NCBI GenBank assembly: GCA_030323885.1
Contig: CM059190.1
Location: forward strand, 105,875,856 to 105,939,855
Reading direction: 5' to 3'
Length of the DNA: 64,000 nt
DNA from: Branchipolynoe longqiensis
Lineage: Eukaryota; Annelida; Polychaeta; Phyllodocida; Polynoidae
Made by a program: the position numbers and the translations under genes. Below the pieces are notes generated by a model, which was not told where the DNA came from, ran no database searches, and was given only the letters and a program-made list of their open reading frames with translations. Shown here in pieces: positions 51,646 to 61,967 of the stretch (positions within the stretch are counted from its first letter, which is position 1; each line of letters begins with the position of its first letter).

Positions 51646-53460
51646 TAGATACCGGCAACGCCACGAAAAAGTTGACAAAGCGTGTTTTTTTCACCAATAT
51701 TCACATGCTCATAACTATTTAAGTATGGATTTGATTTTGATGAACCACCATAGCCTAAAATGCTGTTGTTGGATTGAATATATAGTAAGTTTCAAATTAG
51801 GTAAAGTTCATTTGCATTATAACTGTATTTAATCAATTTTCCATCATCACTAGTGTAACTCAAAATGTCTCTGAAAACCGGCTATCTTCAATTGGCTCGC
51901 GCTTCCTTGCACTACATTGTAGAAAGTCAAGGATGGTACCAAAAGAATTACCTCAGCTTTCTATCCATATATGGTTTGCCATAGATCAAAGGGTCAATCA
52001 GGGCAAATTCTGCAATTTAAATTATTTTGAAAGTTTGCCATCTACTGAATTTAAAAATATTTAAAATAGGTAGACAATTTGATTAGCTTTCCAATGATAC
52101 CAATTCTATTCTAGTGCTAGTTAGTGCAAGAAGCCGCAGACAAAATATTGACACTAACCTGTTTGGGCTTCTGCTGACTATACTAGTTTCATAATGGTAA
52201 CATCCATGTAGAAACACGTATGTGACATTGATGTCTATTTAGATATATCACAGAATATATAATCTCACAGTGTGCCAAGTTTGGGGATGGTCCAGCAATT
52301 GCTTTAGGTACAATGAATATTTAAAGATTTATTTAAATCAATATTTTTGGTTTCAGACACTTTTAATTTGTATTTGAAATCAAAATGCAGCTTTTGATAT
52401 TTCTAGTTCAATTATTGGTATAGCTAACATGCATTAGTTCCATATGCTAGGTTTGCAAAATTTGAAGGAGATCCAACTACTGGATGAGCCACAGTGAGTG
52501 TTCAAAGCTTGATGAACAAATTAAAAATATGATTTTGTACACTTTTAGTTTCTATGTGCAATCAAAATGCACTTTTTGTATTTCTAGATAGAATATTAAT
52601 ATAATAATGTGTATTACCCCCAGATGATGCACACTGTCAATTTATCGGAAGATACACCAATTGGTTAAGCTACAATGAACATTTAACGATTTATCAAATT
52701 GATATATTTGGTTTTCTGACAATTTGTCTTTATATGTTCAAAATTCAATATTTTCCATATTTTTGGATTTACTATTGATATAAATAATATCAATTAGTCT
52801 CAATGAATGGTTATTGTAATGCTGTGCCAAATTTGAGGAAGATTCAAAAGGTTGTTTAGCTGCAATGAGCTTTCAAAGATAGGAAAATTGAACAAGTTTC
52901 ATTTAAAGATGCTGTTTACATGCAAACAATTACTTTTTTTTCACATTTTAGGATGCAAATATCTTTTGATTCTCTGCAGAGAGGTCTGAAAAAAAATAGG
53001 ATATTACACTGTTATGAATATCTGAAATATTTAACATTTATTCAATCTTGTTGCAGTTTTTCCCCAGAAAATACCATGCTTTGAAAATGGCTATTTGGCC
53101 AAATCAGAATGATTTCTTTTTTTACGAATTGCACTTTTTGACATTGTCTTATTAAAAATCTGCTTGACTAATTGATTTAGCAATTGGCATTTTAAATTCC
53201 TTTATATATTTACAATGGAAAGTGGTTAGCAGAAAACCCCTCACATGGTTCAACTTTTTATTATACTTGGTCAAAGTTCCACTTTTAATTAGAAATTAAT
53301 ACATTTTTATATATTAAATCCTAGAAATTGATTATCTCAAAAACAATAATATAGATAGTCTACTTTTTTTAACATTTGGGCTTGTAATTTCAATGTCTAC
53401 AGAAAGGAATACAAATATTGCACCCTATGCATATTTTTTTTATTTCACTGCCGGTACCTA
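51646..53460 (-). mobile_element. Element W, copy B
   Basis: 1815 bp, opposite in direction to copy A and alignable over its whole length. Ends TAGATACCGGCAACG and CACTGCCGGTACCTA (plus). It has no LINE insertion, so it marks the empty LINE site near 52,075. The flanks do not show a matching 7-bp duplication. Non-coding. Confidence 0.85.
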
Positions 53461-53473
53461 CTACTAGAGCTCA

Positions 53474-53655
53474 TATTTCATTTATAATATGTATAATAAA
53501 AATTATTACTTTTAGTATCAAACAGGATTTGCATGCAGTTACTATTACAACTCATAGTTTCATTTGTGTATCAAGGAATTGTACACTACGCCGGAACACC
53601 AGCGATTTGGTGCTGACGAGATATTATTCAATGAACAAAATCATTTTAGATTTGT
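53474..53655 (+). repeat. LINE 3'-UTR fragment
   Basis: Complement of 44,740-44,890: TTTTAGTATCAAACAGGATTT, AAGGAATTGTACACTACGCC, GTGCTGACGAGATATTATTC. Directly next to copy B of W. Confidence 0.7.
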
Positions 53656-53689
53656 TTAAACCTAGATAAGCCTCGCCCACAGCTCGTCA

Positions 53690-53812
53690 GTACTCAGTCA
53701 CATTATCGTGACATTGAGCCAGCCAGTCCTTGCCCTATTCTAGTAATGCTGAACACCTGGCAAATTAATGATAAGCATCAATTAAGTATTTGGTTTTGAC
53801 TCAGCTAGGCAT
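53690..53812 (-). mobile_element. SINE-A fragment
   Basis: Middle part only (plus: CAGTCACATTATCGTGACAT, CAGTCCTTGCCCTATTCTAG, ATGCTGAACACCTGG). Confidence 0.75.
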
Positions 53813-53925
53813 CAGGGAGCATAGGTGGTGTAATGGTTAGCACACTGGACCGGAATGCAAAGAGACGTGGGTTCGAGTCCCGCTCTAGGCACAATATTTC
53901 CCATTTGCATCACCCCTTTGACACT
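53813..53925 (+). mobile_element. SINE family C, copy 2 (good pol III boxes)
   Basis: A box TGGTGTAATGG (about 53,825) and B box GGTTCGAGTCC (about 53,871) about 45 bp apart, then CGCTCTAGGCACAATATTTC and CATCACCCC. It continues directly into a minus SINE-A fragment with the same junction as at 59,380. Confidence 0.8.
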
Positions 53926-54052
53926 ATTAATGCCAAGCACCAAGCTACAAAGTATCAATTTTGTATGGCATTGGTTTGACTCGACCGGGAATCGAACTCC
54001 TGATCTCCCACACAGCAGGCCTCCGCTCGATTCGGCCACTGTGCCCGGGTGC
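53926..54052 (-). mobile_element. SINE-A head fragment joined to SINE-C
   Basis: Plus strand: ATTAATGCCAAGCACCAAGC ... GACTCGACCGGGAATCGAAC ... GATTCGGCCACTGTGCCC; that is the tRNA head and the start of the body on minus. Confidence 0.82.
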
Positions 54053-54079
54053 TTTAAAACTGGAGGGGGGGGGGGGGAT

Positions 54080-54640
54080 TCCAGATTTGGCCCTACATAT
54101 CTAACTTGGATACTGGTGCACTTACTGCATACACTGCAGTTTGGTGCTCCTGCGCTACACTGCTGTGGTCGAAATGGGTAAATGTTCAGTGTTTCAGTGT
54201 GCACACCAAAATTAATTTGCATGTTTTCACTTCAATTCATCGGAACCCAATAATGCTCCATTGTCCGATGAAAACATCAGATTTTCTAAACCAAAACAGT
54301 TATCGATAAATAATTCTACATATCTAACTGAGATACTGGGTGCACTTATTAAACATGTGTTGCCCCATAGAAGGGAGGGAATACTAAGGCAATTTAATAG
54401 AACCAGTTCCTGCTAAAGCCTATGGTGTCAGAGTTGGTGTGCTTGCCAAAACTAATTTTACATGTTTGCAGTTGAAATATTTCAAAACTTAGCCATTTAA
54501 AATAAAATTTAATTCAAACTAAAGTAATGTAAATAATAACGATCAATTTAATATATTTATCTCAGAAAAAAAATGACAGAAACTCAAAACTGTGGGAGTA
54601 TCCAACTTTAAAATAAAAGTTACTTCAAACTAAGGTATCG
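54080..54640. repeat. Decayed, overlapping family R remnants
   Basis: CTACATATCTAACT(T/G)(G/A)GATACTG recurs at about 54,093 and 54,317, each followed by GTGCACTTA. Further blocks (TATTTATCTCAGAAAAAAAA and GGGAGTATCCAACTTTAAAAT) are complements of R copy 1 and 3 ends. Two R copies seem to overlap or be nested; borders are unclear. Confidence 0.55.
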
Positions 54641-54671
54641 TCGATAATAGCATTAACAAAATATATATATG

Positions 54672-54978
54672 TTCTCTGTGGCGGAGTGTTAGAGTGTCTG
54701 ACTTTTTTTCTAGGTCGGACTCCTAATCTGAAGGTCAGTGGTTCGCTTCCCTGTGACCCCAACCTCTGCCAATTTGGATTTCCACTGCTGTGTATAACTT
54801 ACAGCGTCATCAAAGGCTAGTTGCTCTCATACCATGTCTAGGTGGTGTGGGAGGTTAACAATCCCTTGGGTCGGTAAAAGTGTAGGCTCAGGCTTTCTAT
54901 CGACAAACTGTCTAATGGTGAAAACAAGTCTATTCAGACTTATCCATGATAGGCAGTATAAATCTTCAAGGGAAAAAA
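54672..54978 (+). mobile_element. SINE family D, full copy
   Basis: A tRNA-like head (GTGGCGGAGTGTTAGAGTG ... B box GTGGTTCGCTTCC), then the body also found at 2751-2943, ending TATAAATCTTCAAGGG and an A/TA tail. The head looks like a type II tRNA with a long variable region. Confidence 0.8.
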
Positions 54979-54996
54979 TATATATATATATATATA

Positions 54997-55174
54997 CAGT
55001 AAACCTCTCTAACCGACCACCTCCACAGATCGACCATTCCCCTATACCAATCGCTTTATTTGGGTCACAACAATACCATTGTAAGGATATTCTAAGTCCC
55101 TAAACCGACCACCTCCCTAAATGGACCACTTAATGTGGGTTTCCATGGTTGGTCGCTTTAGGGAGGTTTTACTG
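54997..55174. mobile_element. Mariner-type MITE (CAGTAAAACCTC ends, TA target)
   Basis: Ends CAGTAAACCTCTCTAACCG and CTTTAGGGAGGTTTTACTG are inverted and flanked by TA. 178 bp, no coding frame. The end sequence and TA duplication are as in non-autonomous Tc1/mariner/pogo elements. Confidence 0.9.
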
Positions 55175-55210
55175 TATATATATTTTTTTTACTTTAGTTT
55201 CAGTGTTCTT

Positions 55211-55220
55211 CCATCCCCCT

Positions 55221-55252
<32 letters not shown>

Positions 55253-55260
55253 CCCTCCCA
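55211..55260. repeat. Long C run
   Basis: About 38 consecutive Cs flanked by CT-rich sequence. Confidence 0.95.
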
Positions 55261-55374
55261 TCCCCTTCCCCCTATCCTTCCTCTCCATCCCCTAAATGCC
55301 TTGCTTTGCTTTTTTTGTGGAAAGCGACTGCCTGGTAACTCTGGACCCGAACAGGTAACTCTGCTAATGAGGAG

Positions 55375-55705
55375 GTGTGGGGGAGGAGGGGAGGGGGGGG
55401 GGGGGAGTGAACAACAGGAACGGTCATGTGAGCAAACCCCAGGTGAAATCAGCCATCCGTGACCGCTCGCCCCGCTCAGGAACACCTGGAGACACCCATC
55501 CCCACCGTGTGACCCTTGACCCGTAAGCGGCATGGCCTGTCTGTTGAACCGGAACGGCACATCTAAACTCTACCTGACAGCAGGCGTGTGGGGGTGGGAG
55601 TGCAGGGGAGGGGATGGGGAGGGGAGTGCAGGGGGAGGGGGAGGGGAGGGGAGCGGAGAGAGGGAGGGGGGGGGGAGTGGATGGGATGGGAGGGGAGGGG
55701 AGGTT
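55375..55705. repeat. G-rich tracts (GGGGAGGGGA)
   Basis: Two G-rich tracts (55,375-55,408 and 55,590-55,705) around a less biased stretch. Frames across it are compositional. Confidence 0.88.
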
Positions 55706-55734
55706 TGTCTGTATGCGCGTGCTTATGTGACTGT

Positions 55735-56360
55735 ATGTGTCTGTAAGTTGGTGTGTGGGTGGGTGTCTGTATATGAGTATGTGACTGTATGTGTGTCTGT
55801 AAGTTGGTGTGTGGGTGGGTGTCTGTATATGAGTATGTGACTGTATGTGTGTCTGTAAGTTGGTGTGTGGGTGGGTGTCTGTATATGAGTATGTGACTGT
55901 ATGTGTGTCTGTAAGTTGGTGTGTGGGGTGGGTGTCTGTATATGAGTATGTGACTGTATGTGTGTCTGTAAGTTGGTGTGTGGGTGGGTGTCTGTATATG
56001 AGTATGTGACTGTATGTGTGTCTGTAAGTTGGTGTGTGGGTGGGTGTCTGTATATGAGTATGTGACTGTATGTGTGTCTGTAAGTTGGTGTGTGGGTGGG
56101 TGTCTGTATATGAGTATGTGACTGTATGTGTGTCTGTAAGTTGGTGTTTGGGTGGGTGTCTGTTATATGAGTATGTGACTGTATGTGTGTCTGTAAGTTG
56201 GTGTGTGGGTGGGTGTCTGTATATGAGTATGTGACTGTATGTGTGTCTGTAAGTTGGTGTGTGGGTGGGTGTCTGTATATGAGTATGTGACTGTATGTGT
56301 GTCTGTAAGTTGGTGTGTGGGTGGGTGTCTGTATATGGGTGTGTGTGACTGTGTGTGTTG
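55735..56360. repeat. 57-bp minisatellite, about 11 units
   Basis: Unit: TGTCTGTAAGTTGGTGTGTG, GGTGGGTGTCTGTATATG, AGTATGTGACTGTATG. Very uniform, with rare single-base insertions (about 55,924 and 56,163). 57 is a multiple of three, so a long Thr/His/Tyr minus frame (to 357 residues) results. Confidence 0.96.
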
Positions 56361-56374
56361 GTGTGTGGGTATAA

Positions 56375-56698
56375 GAGGACCAGGACGTAGCTCAGGCAGT
56401 AGAGCGTACACCTGTGAAGGTGTCGGTCATCCGATCGATCCTGCTCAGTGGACACATTTGCAGTTTGGGCTATTTTCTGTTCCAACCAGTGGTCCACAAC
56501 TGGTTCATCAAAGGCTGTGTTTTGTGCTGCCCTGGCTGTGGAAAGTGCATATAAAAGACCCCTTGCTGCTTAGTGGAAAGAGTAGCCTATGTGGCGCCAG
56601 CAGGTTTTCTCAAAAGAAATATGTCAGAATGACCATATGTTTGACATCCAATAGCCGATGATAAAAATCAATCGTTGTTAAATAAAACAAACTTTTTT
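56375..56698 (+). mobile_element. V-SINE-like SINE, full copy
   Basis: Head ACCAGGACGTAGCTCAGGCA with A box-like start, CCTGTGAAGGTGTCGGTCAT, GATCGATCCTGCTCAGTGG, body with AAAGTGCATATAAAAGACCC, AATATGTCAGAATGACCAT, CATCCAATAGCCGATGATAA and tail TTGTTAAATAAAACAAAC. I link it by memory to the RUDI/V-SINE family of molluscs. Confidence 0.9.
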
Positions 56699-56860
56699 GT
56701 TGGTGTGTTGGTATGTGTGTGCTTGTGTGTGTGTTGCTGTGTGGGTATATGTGTGCTTGTATGTTTGCGAGTGGGTGTGTTTGTATATGGGTATGTGTGA
56801 CTGTGTGTGTCTGGTGTGTGGGTATGTGTGACTGTGTGTGCGTGTGTATGTGTGTCAGGG
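56699..56860. repeat. TG-rich simple repeat
   Basis: GTGTGT with GGTATGTG and GTGCTTG variants; another patch at 57,312-57,418. Confidence 0.93.
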
Positions 56861-56959
56861 ATGAAAGTGGTCTCTGGGGGAAAAAAAGCGGAAATGCTGA
56901 TATTCTCCCATAGGCATAGCATTGTCAGGGAATCCCTGAAAATTCCCAGGAGTCGGGTT

Positions 56960-57176
56960 TCATACATATTGGTATACGCTGATAGTACTGCGCCGTTTGA
57001 AGCATGTGTTCATAGTATACACTGCTAGTGCTGCGCCGTTTGCACCACATATCGGTATACGCTGATAGTGTTGTGGCGTTAGAAGCACGTATTAGTAGTA
57101 TACGCTGCTAGTGCTGCGGCGTTTGCAGCCCATATTAGTATACGCTGATGGTGCTGCAGCGTGAAACAACGTATTG
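56960..57176. repeat. ~54-bp tandem repeat, 4 units
   Basis: GTATACGCTGATAGTGCTGC, GGCGTTTGCAGC and CATATTAGTA-like blocks recur near 56,972, 57,016, 57,056, 57,099 and 57,132 with alternation between GCTGATAG and GCTGCTAG types. Confidence 0.85.
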
Positions 57177-57240
57177 GTTGATTGGTTGTTGGAGTTTTAC
57201 GTCCTGGCAACATCTAAGGTCATATCAGGACGGGCGCAAT
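57177..57240 (-). mobile_element. SINE-A tail fragment
   Basis: Plus: GGAGTTTTACGTCCTGGCAA, CATCTAAGGTCATATCAGGA. Followed by a family-Q piece (57,270-57,312). Confidence 0.8.
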
Positions 57241-57442
57241 GTATTAGTATACACATAAAGCTACAGGAAAAATCCTGGAAATCCGCGAAATCGCGGAGAT
57301 CTTTTATCCCTGGTGTGTGCTTATGCGTTGGTGTGTGTGTATGTGTGTGCTTGTGAGTAGGTATGTGTGTGCTTGTATGTTTGTGTGTGGGTGTGTGACT
57401 GTGTGAATGTGTGTGGAAGGTGCTGGTTCCATTATGCCACTG

Positions 57443-57470
57443 CTGGGGGGGGGGGGGGGGGGGGGGGGGG
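57443..57470. repeat. Long G run
   Basis: About 25 consecutive Gs. Confidence 0.95.
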
Positions 57471-57548
57471 TAAAGGTTTATGAACAATGCCCGAAACTAA
57501 TCAGTAATACTATATCAAACTATATCCAATTGGACTACAATTAAATGA

Positions 57549-57775
57549 ATGATTGGAGTATTATACCCTAGGAACACCTGAGGGTATATCAGGATGGGAA
57601 CAAAGTCATGACAGTGCGCCCTCATGCCAGCTTGATAGTGGTGCCCCACTGGGATACCATGTTAATGACACCATAACCTGATATCCTACCAAGTCACATT
57701 ATCCTGGCACTGAGCCAATCACTCCATGTCCTATCACAGTAAGGCCAAGCACCAGGAAAGGTAGTTACAAGTCGG
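57549..57775 (-). mobile_element. SINE-A, degraded 5'-truncated copy
   Basis: Plus: ACACCTGAGGGTATATCAGG ... GGTGCCCCACTGGGATACC ... CAAGTCACATTATCCTGGCA ... AGGCCAAGCACCAGG. More diverged than other copies. Confidence 0.78.
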
Positions 57776-57884
57776 GTTCAAGTTCACACAGTAGCCGCGG
57801 GGTGGTGTCTAAGTGCAACCACATGAAGTGACTACAGTGGCGACCTCTGGTGAAACAAAGGCCAGGGAGCAGGCTAGATTTCAA

Positions 57885-58330
57885 CTGCTGGCTCTCTTAG
57901 GTGGTTCGTAACCTTGAGGGTTAAAGGCTGCAGAACTGCAGCAATATAAAACGCTCCGGATAAATTGGTCCATTTTTTGGATGAAGAGGAGACTTCAGTG
58001 GGGGCGGTTGTAGAAGCAGGGGGTTCTTTACAACAGTTAATGAAGAGAGTCATTGAGGCGGACACAGATCACTCCGGTCCGGTGGTAGCATTGCACTCAC
58101 TTCCAGTAGCCTATGGTTCAGGAGGAAGGGATGGGAGGAGGTGGGATCTGCAGCAAGAAGAAAGCGAAACAGTGAAAAAGGAACAGGGCCCAACCCAAGC
58201 AAACAACTTCCTTGATCAGAGGGAGGAGTAAGCCCAGGTGAACAAAAAAGAGGGTAGTATAGCGGAAAGAGAAATGAGAGTTGAGTTAAAGGGTCATGCC
58301 TCCTTGCCCTGTGGTGACCAGTCGGCGAGC
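57885..58330 (+). repeat. Repeat family U, copy 2, with an open frame
   Basis: Matches 8500-8815. The open frame 57,965-58,231 reads DEEETSVGAVVEAGGSLQQL, DTDHSGPVVALHSLPV and RRWDLQQEESETVKKEQ, acidic and without a domain I recognise. About 150 bp beyond 58,175 have no counterpart in copy 1. The similarity between copies 49 kb apart suggests a mobile element. Confidence 0.6.
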
Positions 58331-58499
58331 CGGAGACACAAACAGAGTAAGAGGTAGAAAGTGAAATGCTGGCCAGCCCCCCCCCCCTCCTGCAACTCTT
58401 TTCAGACATAATCAAGGAGGAGTCCGGCAGCGTGGAGGCGACAGAAGAGGTGTTGATGAAGTGGGGTCCGAACAGCAAGTGTTCATCTCCCATGCCAAA

Positions 58500-58675
58500 C
58501 TCGTTGTTTGGGTTTTATGTTCTCCTGTCATATAAGAACGGGATTCAGCCTCACCAATTGGTCTCATATAAATCCTGATTCTTCAGCATTTTGTGCACGT
58601 TAATCAGTGAATATATAAAAAATCGCTGAAATCTGTGAAGATCGTTCATCGCTGATCGTTCATCCCTCGTGGGGG
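58500..58675 (+). repeat. Dispersed repeat family Q, copy 2
   Basis: Matches 41,905-42,065: TGTCATATAAGAACGGGATT, AAATCCTGATTCTTCAGC, AAATCGCTGAAATCTGTG, GAAGATCGTTCATCGC. Confidence 0.6.
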
Positions 58676-58751
58676 TATCATTTTAGCTGCCTCGCTCCCA
58701 CGGCCTGTTGCATGGGAAGTGGATGCTCTAACTACTCGGCCATCCAGTCCG

Positions 58752-58968
58752 GAAACCAGACATGGTGGCCTAGGCGGTAGAGCGCAGGCTTCCTATGCGG
58801 AATGTCGCTAGTTGGAATCCCAGTCAAGTCAAACCAATGACTTACTAAATGTAAGCCAGGCGCTCGGCATTAATAGAATAGGGCAAGGACTGGTTTAGCT
58901 TAGTGTCAGGATAATGTGACTGAGTGGGATATCAGGTCATGGTGCTGACGGCCTAGTATCCCAAAGTT
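58752..58968 (+). mobile_element. SINE-A, 3'-truncated copy
   Basis: Head CATGGTGGCCTAGGCGGTAG, body to GATATCAGGTCATGGTGC, ending at GGCCTAGTATCCCA without the tail; a V-SINE tail-like piece (TTTACTTTATTTAACGAC) and a SINE-C fragment follow. Confidence 0.85.
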
Positions 58969-58982
58969 TACTTTATTTAACG

Positions 58983-59060
58983 ACCCGGAATGCAAAGGGA
59001 TGTGGGTTCGAATCCTGCTCTAGACCCAATATTTCACATTTTCATCACCCCCACGACACT
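58983..59060 (+). mobile_element. SINE-C fragment
   Basis: CCGGAATGCAAAGGGATGTG, B box GGTTCGAATCC, CACATTTTCATCACCCCC. Confidence 0.75.
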
Positions 59061-59209
59061 CGTGCGAGACCAGGATCTTGTTCAAGCTACGTGCTGTATG
59101 GTTGTTGAACCTACCCTGTGTATGTATGTGTTAGTGCATTGCCTGTTGTATGTAATTGTAAGCATTAAAAGACTTACAATTCCTGGGGGGGGACAAGTGT
59201 GGTGTTCTG

Positions 59210-59380
59210 CACTGACCTCTCAGGCAAGTAACTACATAGACAGGTAGGCGTGAGTAGTGTGGTGATATCAGGGAGCCCGGGTGGTGTAATGGTTAGCACG
59301 CTGGCCCGGAAAGCAAAGAGGTGTGGGTTCGAGGCCCGCTCTAGGTGCAATATTTCCCATTTTCATCACCCTCACAACAA
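59210..59380 (+). mobile_element. SINE family C, copy 4 (longest)
   Basis: The start ACCTCTCAGGCAAGTAACTA and TACATAGACAGGTAGGCGTG is shared with 1700-1760; then A box TGGTGTAATGG, B box GGTTCGAGGCC, and CATTTTCATCACCCTC. Confidence 0.8.
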
Positions 59381-59510
59381 TATTAATGCCAAGCGCCAGG
59401 CTAGGAAGCGACAAGTATCAGTCGACCGGGAACCGAACTTCCGCACGCGAGGCGCCGCGCTCTACCGATTAGGCCACTGCACCTGGTTCTTGCCAGAACG
59501 TAAAACTCAA
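59381..59510 (-). mobile_element. SINE-A head fragment joined to SINE-C
   Basis: Plus: ATTAATGCCAAGCGCCAGGC ... GTCGACCGGGAACCGAAC ... CCGATTAGGCCACTGCACC. The join to SINE-C is at the same place as at 53,925. Confidence 0.85.
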
Positions 59511-59534
59511 ACACACGGCGGTCGTACAAGACGT

Positions 59535-59982
59535 GAATGGTGGGGGTATGTGTGGGTGTATGTGTGGGTGTATATGTGGGTGTGGATGTATGTGTGTATG
59601 TATGTGTGTCTGTGTTTGTGTGTGTCTGTGTGTGTGTCTGTGTGTGTGTGTGTGTATGTGTGTGTAGGTGTATGTGTTTGTGTGTATGTGTGTGTATGTG
59701 TCTGTGGATGTGTGTGTGTAGGTGTGTGTGTGTGGCTGTGTGTGTATGTGTATGTGTGTGTATGTGTGTGTGAGTCTGTGTGTGTCTGTGGTTGTGTTTG
59801 TGTGTGTATGTGTGTGTATGTGTATGTGTGTATGTGTGTGTGTGTCTGTGTGTATGTGTGTCTGTGTCTGGTTGTGTCTGTGGTTGGGTTTGTGTGTGTG
59901 TGTGTATGTGTGTGTAGTGTATGTGTGTATGTGTGTATGTGTGTGTGTATGTGTGTCTGTGTCTGGTTGTGTCTGTGGTTGG

Positions 59983-60028
<46 letters not shown>

Positions 60029-60090
60029 TATGTGTGTGTGTGTGTGTCTGTGTGAGTGTGTGTGTGTGTGTGTGTGTTTGTGTGTGTGCG
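59535..60090. repeat. (TG)n-rich microsatellite, ~550 bp
   Basis: TGTGTG interrupted by TATGTG, TCTGTG and GGTTGTG. A ~115-bp unit (CTGTGTCTGGTTGTGTCTGT) repeats at about 59,866 and 59,960. Cys/Val and Thr/His frames are compositional. Confidence 0.97.
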
Positions 60091-60177
60091 CAGGGGTCAT
60101 GTGACCAAGTCTCACCTGGGTGGCGACCAGCCACCTCCCGCTGTCTTTCTTTTCTTTTACACCCCGTCCTGTTATAA

Positions 60178-60452
60178 AGGCTGGCACACACCTCCCGTCT
60201 GTGCGCACCCACCTACCGTTTACGATCTAAAACTGCCCGTTTTGCGCACAAAAATCGCTAGGTGTGCGCTCCCCGCGCACACCTAGCGATTGCGATTCGC
60301 GCATAAAACCTCAGTTTTAGGGCTAAAACCGGCCGATTACGATTGCGATTCGCGATTCGAAAAATGAATCGGCCCGTTTTCAGTTTTAAGCGGGTCGGGT
60401 CGGGTCGCGAGTTTTAGTGCGCGAATCGTAAACGGGAGGTGTGCGCCAGCCT
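60178..60452. mobile_element. MITE with GGCTGGCACACACCTCCCGT ends and internal hairpin
   Basis: Ends AGGCTGGCACACACCTCCCG and CGGGAGGTGTGCGCCAGCCT are inverted. Inside, ATCGCTAGGTGTGCG and CGCACACCTAGCGAT form a perfect stem around a few bases (about 60,253-60,290). GATTCGCGATTCG-type direct repeats follow. 275 bp, non-coding. Confidence 0.88.
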
Positions 60453-60702
60453 ACAGAGCAGAGAGTCCTCGCCGCGGTGCATGCCAGGCCTCCCGGCAGG
60501 AGGAGAGAGGACACAATGGCGGCAACATGTGGGTTACTGAGCGCGTGCTCACGTCGTTTTGTTCACGTGACCCCCAGGACCCCAGGACCCCGGGGGGGGG
60601 GGGGGTCTGTTCAGCGAGGCGTGTTACCTGGTCACGGTCTGGTTAGCAACATGGGGGGGGGAGGTGATGGGGGGGGGGGGGGGGGGTGAATGCTGTAAGG
60701 GT
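60453..60702. other. GC-rich stretch with G runs
   Basis: G runs at 60,591-60,606 and 60,651-60,686. No gene recognised. Confidence 0.45.
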
Positions 60703-61061
60703 GGTGTCGCAGTTTGAAAAGGTACCCGGTTTAAAATGGGGCTTTTTCGCAATGCTCATGCGTCAAAGTTGAATGGCAAGCCTGAAAATGAAATCTTGTC
60801 TGAATTTCTGGCTTGCTTCTGTTTGTGGAGGAGCTCTCTGAAAATGTAGGGCGAGACAAGCAAGGATTCCTTCAGGAATCATTGTACTTGTAGTGAATAT
60901 TTTATACTTGATAGTGTATATTATCGTCTGCACTAACAGGGTTAACAAGCAATTAACAAGTTATTAAACGTGGGTACAATCTCAATCAGGCAGAAATGCA
61001 TGCGCATGCGCATTGTGAAAAGCCCCGTTTTAAACGAGGTACCCTTTTAAACTGCGACACC
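60703..61061. mobile_element. MITE with ~55-bp inverted ends (GGTGTCGCAGTTT)
   Basis: Start GGTGTCGCAGTTTGAAAAGG, GTACCCGGTTTAAAATGGGG; end CCCCGTTTTAAACGAGGTAC, CCTTTTAAACTGCGACACC. The inverted match extends over about 55 bp with few mismatches. 359 bp, non-coding; no clear target duplication. Confidence 0.9.
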
Positions 61062-61189
61062 GACAGCTTGGATTGAGCCCAGCACCCCCACCCTAATCCA
61101 ATTGTTCCAACACTCCCATGACCCCTCAACTCTTCCAACACCCCAACGCCCCCTACAATTCTTACAAAGACAAATAAAGTGTAGCCAGA

Positions 61190-61545
61190 GATGACTTCTG
61201 AGAGCTTATATGAGGTACCATTTTGTAACAGTCTACGTGAGGCGCGTTTTGTGACAGTCTACATGACAAACTCTTTTTGCGATAATCTACACGAGGCGGA
61301 ATTTTGCGACAGTTTGCATAAGGTGCCATTTTGCGGCAGTTTACCTGAGTGCCATTTTGCAACAGTCTCCATACAGCATGATTTTGTGATAGTCTACACA
61401 AGGCACCGTTTTGCGAGTCCCCATGAGGTGTCGTTTTGCGACAGTCTACATAGGGCATCCTTTTGCGAAAGTCTACAGGAGCTTCTGCGTTGCGACAGGT
61501 TACACGACACACTATTTTGTGACAGTCTACAAGAAGTGGCGTTTT
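61190..61545. repeat. ~29-bp minisatellite (GCGACAGTCTACA)
   Basis: About 12 units of TTTTGCGACAGTCTACATGA and GGCGCCAT-like blocks. Confidence 0.92.
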
Positions 61546-61712
61546 GCGAGGGGGAGAGGAGAGGAGAGGAGGGGGGAGAGGAGGGGGAGAGGAGGGGGAG
61601 TGGAGGGGGGAGAGGAGGGGGAGTGGAGGGGGGAGTGGAGGGGGGAGAGGAGGGGAGGGGGAGGGGAGGGGAGGGGGGAGGGGAGGGAATGGGGGAGGGG
61701 AGGGGGAGGGGC
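61546..61712. repeat. GGGGAGAGGA-type purine tract
   Basis: 167 bp of nearly pure G/A on plus, GAGGGGGAGAGGAGGGGGAG variants. Confidence 0.96.
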
Positions 61713-61724
61713 AGAGAGTAGGTT

Positions 61725-61785
61725 TGTTTGTTTGTTGTTGTTGTTTTACATCCTAGCAACATCTAACCATAGGCCATATTCATGG
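61725..61785 (-). mobile_element. SINE-A tail fragment
   Basis: Plus: TTTGTTGTTGTTGTTTTACA, TCCTAGCAACATCTAACC. Confidence 0.72.
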
Positions 61786-61967
61786 CAAGAAATGTTTGTT
61801 TTTTGTTCAAACCATCACTTTTACATGTAAAAGCAGACAATCGATTATGTGCCAATAGACACTCATTAAATTAGAAAGCCCACAATCATATATTTGTGGT
61901 CAAGGGAAACAAATTCCCATAGAAAAAGAAAAGTTTGATTGATAATTGATAGAATCTATTTAGTAAA

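Noticed and set aside
55424..56497. 357-residue minus open frame rich in Thr, His, Tyr
   Set aside because: It lies across the 57-bp minisatellite, whose unit is a multiple of three without stops; no start context, domain or non-repeat body.
59250..60212. Long Cys/Val (plus) and Thr/His (minus) open frames
   Set aside because: Produced by the TG/CA microsatellite; all frames are open for the same reason.
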